DNA of 19,238 nt from positions 1 to 19,238 of the forward strand of contig JAQVNT010000004.1 in NCBI GenBank assembly GCA_028702975.1. Reading direction: 5' to 3'. The stretch is from Candidatus Delongbacteria bacterium. Its GTDB lineage: Bacteria > UBA4055. Both the position numbers and the translations under genes were made by a program. Below, piece by piece: positions 12,764 through 19,238 of the stretch. Position 1 is the first letter of the stretch. Each line of letters begins with the position of its first letter. The notes beneath the pieces are model-generated. The model was not told where the DNA came from. It made no database searches and was given only the letters and a program-made list of their open reading frames with translations.

Positions 12764-15307
12764 TTATTTAACCAATACTGCCTGTTTTATCATCGTTTCC
12801 TCATCATTAAACAGCTTAATGAAATAAACACCTGCTGAAACTGACTGACCTGTATCATTTCTTCCGTCCCATACGGCAGAATACTTGCCCGTATTAAGGG
12901 GCTTATTCTCAAATACTCTCTTTACGGTCTCTCCTTTCGTATTGAAAATGAACAGGCTTACATAAGTGTCTTTTAATATACTGTATTCTATCGAAGTTAC
13001 AGGATTGAACGGGTTAGGATAATTCTGAAACAGCTGAATGGTATTTGGCAGATAAGATGTGATTTCTTCCTGTATGCCCGTTCCGAGTTTTGACAGATAC
13101 GGATAGCCGCCGTTGCGGTTATCCGTGTCAGCCTGCCATATCTGGCTAAAATCCCAGTCAACATAAGTGTTTGAATCATAAGGATAAGTCATATCTGATG
13201 TTGATCTGCTGAAACCTCCGGCTGATATTTCCATACCGCTGATATTTTTGTCCCAATAACTGACGGATATATCGTTTCCTTCATCACTTCCGGAAAAGCC
13301 GCCCGAACAGGCTCCACTACTGTTCACTATCACTGCAGAATATGATTTCTGTATCGTCGAAAATGTATTCCCGCCGGAAAAACCGCCGACATAATCATTT
13401 CCGGCAACATTGCCTCTGCTGTAGCAGTTATATATCTTTGAGCTGTTGTAATTAAATCCGACAAAAACGCCCGTATATACATTGCCGGTAACATCACTAT
13501 GCGAATAAGACTTCTCTATCCTTGACCTGAAATTATTGCCTGCAAAACCGCCTATGTAATCGCCTGTACCGGATACCGATCCTGTTACTCCGCAGTCATG
13601 TATATTAGAATTTACTGCAGTCCCTACGAACCCGCCTATGTATTCAAAGCCTGAGATGTTTACATTTTCGAGCTTAAGGTCATAGACCTCAGCTCTATTT
13701 ACATACGAGAAGAAGCCGAGATATTTTCCGTTTGGAACAATTACCGTAACATTATTGACTTTGTGACCGTTTCCGTTATAGTTTCCGTTGAAAGGTGTCT
13801 TGTAACTGCCTATAGGTACCCAGCCGCTCTCATACTCTGACCCTGCAAGATCAATATCCGAAATCTGCAGATAATAAGACGACAGATATTTCCTGACATT
13901 GTTAAGATGATCTGCATTAGCCACAAGATAAGGCTCTGACTTCGTTCCTGAACCTCCAAAGAAAAGGCCGACCATCAAGTCCTTCTGCAGTGCCGGCAGA
14001 CCGTATCCTGCGGAATTTTCTCCGACAACCTTATAAGTGTAATAATCCGCTATGACAGGCAGATCGGTAAACTGCTCTGATGCTCCGGGGACAGGATTTT
14101 CTATTGTGTAGATCAGGTCAAAGTTCCTGTAAACATGAATGGCGGATAGCTCAGTTAAAGGCTCTCCATTTATCAGGTTGACAGGATTTGCCCACGACAT
14201 GTCAACACCAAAGCCGCCTTCAGGATATGCCGTTGCTAAAAAATCAGTTGGTTTGCCCGGTGCGTCCTGCGGCAACTGCCACTGAAGTATCGGATAACCG
14301 TTGTTTATTCCGGTAACATCATCCGCCCATATATTTTCAAAATCCCAGTCAACACAGGTATCGGATGAATATGAATTCGTCATCTGATCAGTAGTCCTGC
14401 CTTCTCCGCCCGCAGATATCTCTATTCCGCTTGCTTCAATATCCCAGTAACTGCTGGTCGTTGTGGACATTGATAAATAACCTATCAGGCCGCCTTTGTT
14501 TGATGATTCGCCAGAGACTAGACTTGTTGAATAACTATTTGAAACTGTAGAACTCTTGTTATATCCGATTAACCCTCCGGTATCATCCAAAGTACCAATA
14601 ACTTCACCATATGAGTAACAATTATCGATATTTGAATTCGAATTATCGCCTGATAAACAACCAACATTTTCGCTTCCTTCAATAACACAGACAGAAAATG
14701 TCTTTACAATTTCAGAAAGAGAATTACTCCCTGCAATACCACCAACAAATCTGTATCCTTTTATGTTTCCCTGAAAAGAACTAAGAATAATTTTTGAAGA
14801 TTCATAGTTACTGCCTACAATACCACCTATCTCATTATTAAATCCGAAAACTTGTCCTGTAGTATGACAATTTTCAATCAGTGTGTTTATATTCCGACCC
14901 ACTAATATGCCTACGAATCTGTATCCTAAGATATCAGCTCCTGTTAAGTAGATATTTCTAAATGTCGAGTATCTGGCACATCCAAACAATCCTACATTAT
15001 TTAGTGAATCCTTTCTTATTATTAGATTTTGAATTAGATAATTTCTGCCGTCATACACTCCTTTAAAAGCAATTGTGTAATCATATCCTATCGGTTCCCA
15101 GCCTTCTCCTTCATTCCACGGCGGCACTCCAAGATCAATGTCGGCTGTCTGTATAAAATGGGATTCAAGGTAATCTCTAACATTGTTCAAGTGCTCAGCA
15201 GTTGCCACCTGATATGGGTCTTCTGCAGTGCCCGATCCGCCTGCAAACTGACCGTTGCACAGTTTGAATATTACTGATATCAGGATTATTATTATTTTTA
15301 ACTTCAA
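12764..15307 (-). CDS. GLUG-repeat/FN3 surface protein with T9SS sorting domain
   Basis: I choose TTG 15307 (847 residues) over the longer in-frame ATG 15349. GGGAGG lies 6 bases before the TTG and yields a compact signal peptide (MKLKIIIILISVIFKLCNGQ), whereas the ATG has no ribosome site, although it overlaps the upstream stop as TAATG. The mature protein is an internal duplication. Block 1 opens FAGGSGTAEDPYQVATAEHL and block 2 opens FFGGSGTKSEPYLVANADHL. Each continues with GLUG-type repeats (VGGIAGSN, TGGLIGYN, IGGFAGNN, VGGFSGGN) and ends SAGG..R(T/S)T, then VDWDF and NGGYP-like motifs. A fibronectin type III domain (KPTDFLATAYPEG to YKVVGENSAG) joins them. The tail is a T9SS sorting domain (NYPNPFNPVTSIEYS, then AGVYFIKLFND). 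GLUG repeats form beta-helix-like rods on surface proteins and adhesins; the binding partner is unknown. Confidence 0.9.
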   Translation of the reverse strand: MKLKIIIILISVIFKLCNGQFAGGSGTAEDPYQVATAEHLNNVRDYLESHFIQTADIDLGVPPWNEGEGWEPIGYDYTIAFKGVYDGRNYLIQNLIIRKDSLNNVGLFGCARYSTFRNIYLTGADILGYRFVGILVGRNINTLIENCHTTGQVFGFNNEIGGIVGSNYESSKIILSSFQGNIKGYRFVGGIAGSNSLSEIVKTFSVCVIEGSENVGCLSGDNSNSNIDNCYSYGEVIGTLDDTGGLIGYNKSSTVSNSYSTSLVSGESSNKGGLIGYLSMSTTTSSYWDIEASGIEISAGGEGRTTDQMTNSYSSDTCVDWDFENIWADDVTGINNGYPILQWQLPQDAPGKPTDFLATAYPEGGFGVDMSWANPVNLINGEPLTELSAIHVYRNFDLIYTIENPVPGASEQFTDLPVIADYYTYKVVGENSAGYGLPALQKDLMVGLFFGGSGTKSEPYLVANADHLNNVRKYLSSYYLQISDIDLAGSEYESGWVPIGSYKTPFNGNYNGNGHKVNNVTVIVPNGKYLGFFSYVNRAEVYDLKLENVNISGFEYIGGFVGTAVNSNIHDCGVTGSVSGTGDYIGGFAGNNFRSRIEKSYSHSDVTGNVYTGVFVGFNYNSSKIYNCYSRGNVAGNDYVGGFSGGNTFSTIQKSYSAVIVNSSGACSGGFSGSDEGNDISVSYWDKNISGMEISAGGFSRSTSDMTYPYDSNTYVDWDFSQIWQADTDNRNGGYPYLSKLGTGIQEEITSYLPNTIQLFQNYPNPFNPVTSIEYSILKDTYVSLFIFNTKGETVKRVFENKPLNTGKYSAVWDGRNDTGQSVSAGVYFIKLFNDEETMIKQAVLVK

Positions 15308-15348
15308 TTTGTACCTCCCATTACGATACAAGTGACGAAAATGAATCA

Positions 15349-16623
15349 TTATTTTACCAATACTGCCTGTTTTATCATAGTTTCCTCAGCATTGAACAGC
15401 TTTATGAAATACACTCCGGCAGAAACGGCCTGTCCCGCATCATTTTTTCCGTCCCATCCAGAACTATAATTACCTTTTTCATGGGGTTTATTCTCAAGTA
15501 TTCTCTTTACGGTCTCTCCTTTTGTATTGAATATAAACAGGCTGACATCAGTATTTTTTAAAATGGAATATTCTATCGTAGTTACAGGATTAAACGGGTT
15601 CGGATAGTTTCTGTCGAGTTGTAATATTTTTGAAGTTGTCGGAAGAATATCATCTTCGTCAATTGAAGTTACAGGGCTGCTTGCGGGATTAACTACTCCG
15701 TCAACATATCCGTACCTCCTGAACGAGTTCGTTGAAGTCGTATTACATATGCCGTCTCCAACGGTATCCATCGGACCGCCCAGTGTCATATCACCTGACA
15801 GATAGCAGTTATCTAAAAAACCGCCCTGAAATATAACGATATCGTAATCACAGATATCATAGTAGAATCCAGTAACACTGGAATAAATGTTGCAGTTGAT
15901 CATCGACGGTGAAGGATAATTCTCTGAATCCTGAAATAAACCTTGAGTACCGCAGAAGACAGCTATACCTTGTATATATGAAAAATCAGTATTCGAAATG
16001 ATCGGATAGCTCGTACCCTTGCAGACAAAGCCGACAACACCACCGGTTTCTATATCATGCCTCGGGATGTTTTTTATTTCGCAATGATTGATTATCGGTG
16101 ATGAATCAATGCAGATTATACCTCCGAATCCGTCAAGCCAATCTCTTTGCACTCCGTTAATAATGCAGTATTTCAGGATGCTTTCACCGAATTGAGATGT
16201 CTGCCTGAAAATGATACCGTCAACTCTTTCGCCCCAAACATACAACGAATGATCAGGATCGCCGATCATTATTTTATTATCCTCTTCTCCGATTGCCTTG
16301 AGAGTTCCGTATATTCTTAATCCCGTCGAGTAGAATTTAAGCGTTTCCCCAGGATTTAATTTAAGCGTATCATTATCAAGAATCGTGATATTGCATATAA
16401 TATCGTACAAGTTGGAAGCGCTGTTGAATGAAACACTGTCAGATAATGCCTCAAAATCGCTCATTTCATAAATAATGCCTGTGTTGGAAGTTGTGAAGCT
16501 GAATGAATCGAAATGAAGCAAAAGTAAAAAGATGAAAATGTATTGGGTCCCGGATTGAAAACAGCGCTTTTTATTTTTTTCTGTTACTATCATGTACCTC
16601 CAGTATTCATCCTTGTATTTCAT
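15349..16623 (-). CDS. Parallel beta-helix surface protein with T9SS sorting domain
   Basis: 424 residues from ATG 16623, or 414 from the in-frame ATG 16593, which has GGAGG three bases upstream. Neither start is ideal: 16623 lacks a ribosome site and 16593 has a tight spacing. A hydrophobic signal segment (YIFIFLLLLHFDSFSF) is preceded by a basic stretch (KNKKR). The middle (about 90-310) consists of short beta-strand turns with alternating Ile/Asn/Gly (ILKYCIINGV, SPIINHCEIKNIP, PIISNTDFSYI, PSMINCNIYSS), as in pectate-lyase-like or NosD-like beta-helices. No catalytic site is recognised. The C-terminal about 85 residues are a T9SS sorting domain, nearly the same as that of the next gene. 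The stop overlaps the next gene's upstream ATG by one base (TAATG), so the pair is co-transcribed. Probably an extracellular binding or structural protein. Confidence 0.88.
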   Translation of the reverse strand: MKYKDEYWRYMIVTEKNKKRCFQSGTQYIFIFLLLLHFDSFSFTTSNTGIIYEMSDFEALSDSVSFNSASNLYDIICNITILDNDTLKLNPGETLKFYSTGLRIYGTLKAIGEEDNKIMIGDPDHSLYVWGERVDGIIFRQTSQFGESILKYCIINGVQRDWLDGFGGIICIDSSPIINHCEIKNIPRHDIETGGVVGFVCKGTSYPIISNTDFSYIQGIAVFCGTQGLFQDSENYPSPSMINCNIYSSVTGFYYDICDYDIVIFQGGFLDNCYLSGDMTLGGPMDTVGDGICNTTSTNSFRRYGYVDGVVNPASSPVTSIDEDDILPTTSKILQLDRNYPNPFNPVTTIEYSILKNTDVSLFIFNTKGETVKRILENKPHEKGNYSSGWDGKNDAGQAVSAGVYFIKLFNAEETMIKQAVLVK

Positions 16624-16632
16624 ACTACGACA

Positions 16633-16666
16633 AATTCCCGTTCTTTAATAATATCTGACGGGAATT
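16633..16666. promoter_or_regulatory. 9-bp inverted repeat upstream of the surface-protein operon
   Basis: AATTCCCGT and ACGGGAATT are perfect 9-base arms with a 16-base AT-rich spacer, 10 bases before ATG 16623 or 40 before ATG 16593. The wide spacer suits binding of a dimeric regulator better than an RNA hairpin. The adjoining 16667-16841 holds no gene, only AT-rich sequence with long A and T runs. Confidence 0.5.
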
Positions 16667-16841
16667 ATACTTTATTTCGGAGGAATAATAAACAATATCC
16701 CTACTTTCGCAAATGCTATACAGCTACACTACTTTATATGACCGGATTCATTTACCGGATATGCTATATTATAGAAAAAAAAAAAATGGAAAGTCAAGCG
16801 TTTTTTTTGATTATTTTTTTCTCACATTTTTTGAAAAAATT

Positions 16842-16862
16842 AAGGGGCTGTTAAAGCCCCTT
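16842..16862 (-). terminator. Intrinsic terminator of the oxidoreductase gene
   Basis: AAGGGGCT and AGCCCCTT form an 8-bp stem with a five-base loop. On the minus strand it is followed by AATTTTTTC. It lies 22 bases after the stop of the iron-sulfur oxidoreductase gene and is a close relative of the terminator at 8453-8475. Confidence 0.88.
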
Positions 16863-16884
16863 TTGAATTTGATAGGTGTGATAG

Positions 16885-19238
16885 CTATTTTTTCAGCTTC
16901 TCCGCGAACTCGCCGTCAGCCATTTTGACAATGATGTCGCAGCCGTGCTTGTACATGGCGCTAACGCATTCTCCGCCGGATTCGAAAGCGAATTTCGCTT
17001 CTTCGGGATCGGCCGGAGCGGGATTTTTCGCTATGGCTTCTTTCAGGATATCCTCGTTCGAAGCGTATTCAGCTTTCACGCCGATTTTCTCCATTATCGA
17101 TAAAAGCTGATCTTTGAACAGCACGGCCTTAGGTTCTGCCACAGCTTCGAATGTGACGAGGCGTTTTTGAGTGTTCGAGAAAGATCCGCCTGTTTCTATC
17201 GGTAATGATGCTGGAAGTATAACATCTGCCATTTTCGCTGTCTCAGTCATGAAGTAATCAGAAACGACCTTGAATTCGGCACCGTCAAGCATCTGAGCCG
17301 TTTTCTTATCAGCCGAGCATCCGACCGGGTCTTCTCCAAAGATGAAGATATTTTTGATCTTCGAGTGGTCGCAGGAGCAGTCTTCGCAGCCGCAGTAAAT
17401 TCCCATATCGAACAGTCCCTGTGCGTTGTTTTTCTCTTTCAGAGCTATTACGCCGTTTGCTGTCTTGCCGAGTTTTCCCGTTAAAAGCGCTAGGTTGAAT
17501 ATCTCTTTCACTCCCGGTGACGATATGTTCTTTTCATTGAATATAATGATCGCGTTCGTCTCTTCGTTGTAGTGCTTAACGACTTTTCTGACTTTTTCCT
17601 CTGTCACTCCCGCTTTTCCGCAAAGTGAGGCTAAGTCATTTTTTAGAAGATCTGCCGAATAAGCTTCGAAACCTTCCGTGTTCCCGTCTAAAAACATTTT
17701 GTTGACGAGGTTGTCTTTCACTATCACGTAGTTCATGGCTTTGACGAAATTGTAGTAGGAAGACACTTTGGCCGTGCAGTCGCATTTTTTGTTCAGGGTA
17801 GAATCGTCAGCTTTGTGGATATTGACCATTTTCAGACCCTTATCCTGCCTGAGAGAGTTCAGTCTGAAACCGAGAACAGCGTTCTCTTTGTCGATCTCCG
17901 AACCTATGAAATAAACCGCTCCGGCTTTATCGAGATCATCGAATGACGCGTTGGCGAACCAGCTATTCCTGAAGGCTTCTTCTCTGCCGTGATAAAGGAA
18001 TGAGGAAATGTTACAGGTCTTTACGGCTTCTTTCGCGAGCCTTGAAGTCAGGTAAAGTTCTTCGTTCGTCAGTCTTCCCCCGGCCATGAAAGAGTTCTCT
18101 TCCGGTTTTACTGCTTTGACTTTTTCCGCTATGATATTATAAGCCTGTTCAAAACTGACTTCCTTCCATTTCCCGCCTTCTTTGACCACAGGTTTTGTAA
18201 TTCTGCTCTTATCGTTGAGATATTTGTATCCGAATTTTGCGTACCTGCAGATATTCCCTTCAGGATTTGCCGGGGTTTTTCTTCCGCTCACGCTTATGAC
18301 GAAACCGCCTTTGTGATGTATCTCGATCCCGCAGCCTAATGAGCAGAAGTTACAGACAGATTCATAAACTGAAGTCCTGAACGGACCCGGCTTGAACTGT
18401 TTGTTCTCGGAGATAGCTCCGGTCGGACAAGTGTCGATACACATACCGCAGGATTCGCAGGGAGTTTCGGTCAGAGAGTTCCCGAGCGCCGGAGCGACAT
18501 AGGTGTCGAAGCCCCTGTTCACAAGGCCGAGAGCATTGGCGCCGACGATCTCCTTACAAACTCTGACGCACCTTGAGCAGAGAATACATTTGTTGTTGTC
18601 TATCTCGATATAAGGATGAGAATAATCGGTCTTGTATTTCTGGAACGAACCGCCGTATTTCTGCTGGTCGATACCGTATTCAGTTGAGTATTTTTTCAGA
18701 TCGCAGGTAAAATAAGCGTCACATCCGCATTCCAGACATCTGTTAACTTCTTTTGACGCCTGATCGCAGGTGTAGCCCAGCTCGACCTCGTTAAAGTTCT
18801 TCCTCATGTTGGCGGGCAGAACGGGCATCTCCTCCCTGAACTGCGGTTCGTATTCCGGTTTATAATCAGCGGGGTCCTGTTCCGCGAAATTATCGCGTTT
18901 GCTCACGAATTCGCCCGGCTCCCCGACAACAGCCTGACCCGTCAGGAACTGGTGGCAGCTCGCTGCCGCCCGCCTGCCCTGCGCGATCGCCTCGATCAGT
19001 GTTGCGGCTCCCGTGACCGCGTCACCCGCCGCAAAAATGCTCGGCACGCCGGTCTGGAGCGTCCTTTCGTCCGCTTCGATGTTGCCCCACCTGTTAAGCT
19101 TGAACTCGCCGTCCGCCAGCGGATTTATGTTTTCCACAAAATCAACATCCGTCTTCTGGCCGATCGCTCCGAGAATATAATCGAGCTCAACATCGAACTC
19201 GGATCCCTCGACCGGGACAGGGCTTCTTCTTCCCGATG
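16885..19238 (-). CDS. GltD-like/ferredoxin/NuoG-FdhA-like oxidoreductase fusion, partial at right edge
   Basis: The frame is open to the right edge, so the N-terminus lies outside. A GTG at 19137 is internal, because the codons before it continue the family sequence (SGRRSPVPVEGSEF, LDYILGAIGQKTD). Visible parts in order are listed here. First is the C-terminal end of a GltD-type FAD/NAD(P) oxidoreductase (GVPSIFAAGDAVTGAATLIEAI). Next is a Cys pair region (CLECGCDAYFTC), then two ferredoxin 4Fe-4S motifs (CILCSRCVRVC and CESCGMCIDTCPTGAI). After that comes a molybdopterin-type 4Fe-4S segment (CNFCSLGC, NICRYAKFG) and a NuoG/FdhA-like domain ending near ETGGSFSNTQKR. It should be a cytoplasmic NAD(P)H- and ferredoxin-linked redox protein. 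I see no Sec/Cys at the expected formate dehydrogenase active site and no final molybdopterin-binding domain, so NuoG-like electron transfer is likelier than formate oxidation. A cluster CGCEDCSC near 17378-17401 is unusual. Confidence 0.85.
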   Translation of the reverse strand, partial: SGRRSPVPVEGSEFDVELDYILGAIGQKTDVDFVENINPLADGEFKLNRWGNIEADERTLQTGVPSIFAAGDAVTGAATLIEAIAQGRRAAASCHQFLTGQAVVGEPGEFVSKRDNFAEQDPADYKPEYEPQFREEMPVLPANMRKNFNEVELGYTCDQASKEVNRCLECGCDAYFTCDLKKYSTEYGIDQQKYGGSFQKYKTDYSHPYIEIDNNKCILCSRCVRVCKEIVGANALGLVNRGFDTYVAPALGNSLTETPCESCGMCIDTCPTGAISENKQFKPGPFRTSVYESVCNFCSLGCGIEIHHKGGFVISVSGRKTPANPEGNICRYAKFGYKYLNDKSRITKPVVKEGGKWKEVSFEQAYNIIAEKVKAVKPEENSFMAGGRLTNEELYLTSRLAKEAVKTCNISSFLYHGREEAFRNSWFANASFDDLDKAGAVYFIGSEIDKENAVLGFRLNSLRQDKGLKMVNIHKADDSTLNKKCDCTAKVSSYYNFVKAMNYVIVKDNLVNKMFLDGNTEGFEAYSADLLKNDLASLCGKAGVTEEKVRKVVKHYNEETNAIIIFNEKNISSPGVKEIFNLALLTGKLGKTANGVIALKEKNNAQGLFDMGIYCGCEDCSCDHSKIKNIFIFGEDPVGCSADKKTAQMLDGAEFKVVSDYFMTETAKMADVILPASLPIETGGSFSNTQKRLVTFEAVAEPKAVLFKDQLLSIMEKIGVKAEYASNEDILKEAIAKNPAPADPEEAKFAFESGGECVSAMYKHGCDIIVKMADGEFAEKLKK

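Noticed and set aside
16885..19137. GTG/ATG-type start at 19137 as the true start of the oxidoreductase
   Set aside because: Upstream codons continue the GltD-family sequence to the window edge, so the gene is partial rather than starting here.

Overview
The window looks like a chromosomal segment from a diderm bacterium of the FCB (Bacteroidota/Ignavibacteria/Cloacimonadota/Delongbacteria-type) superphylum. The main reason is that three secreted proteins end in type IX secretion (T9SS) C-terminal sorting domains with the NYPNPFNP signature. The VCBS/UnbV lipoprotein, GLUG-repeat and C25 peptidase families also fit. The exact phylum cannot be fixed from the sequence.

Left part (1-3459, all minus strand): a class I lanthipeptide locus. 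In transcription order it reads tRNA-Glu(UUC), lanC cyclase, three tandem precursor genes (lanA1, lanA2, lanA3), a 12-bp hairpin, then the first 417 codons of lanB, which runs off the left edge. The precursors share a 25-residue leader ending in Gly-Gly. Their cores are anionic and very rich in Cys and Thr, with a ladder of short Cys-to-Cys intervals. Full-length LanB enzymes use glutamyl-tRNA(Glu) as co-substrate, so a tRNA-Glu gene 53 bp upstream of lanC on the same strand is the most striking arrangement in the window.

Middle (3468-5976, minus strand): a large regulator-like protein with a transposase-type helix-turn-helix N-terminus and TPR repeats. It is followed by two very small genes. 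One encodes a 57-residue peptide with a signal sequence and a polyproline tail; the other encodes a Lys-rich 39-residue peptide. They sit between the regulator and the tRNA. The layout resembles TPR receptor plus exported peptide pairs (Rap/Phr, RRNPP), but in a diderm. A G9 tract lies in the putative promoter of the exported peptide and a G8 (C8 on the coding strand) tract lies in its reading frame; both are candidates for slippage-based variation.

Right part: a plus-strand lipoprotein with VCBS/FG-GAP repeats and an UnbV/ASPIC C-terminus (6157-8451) is divergent from the regulator. It meets a minus-strand gingipain-like C25 peptidase (8496-12587) at a bidirectional terminator. Then come a GLUG/FN3 surface protein and a parallel-beta-helix surface protein, which form a tandem pair with near-identical sorting domains and a one-base stop/start overlap. 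At the right edge is a partial multi-domain iron-sulfur flavoprotein: a GltD-like end, ferredoxin clusters and a NuoG/FdhA-like domain.

The lanthipeptide genes look more AT-rich than the lipoprotein and oxidoreductase genes: three sampled 60-base lines in lanB/lanC each hold 20 G+C, against 34 and 27 in the latter two. No transporter, protease or immunity gene for the lanthipeptide is visible; these may lie beyond the left edge.
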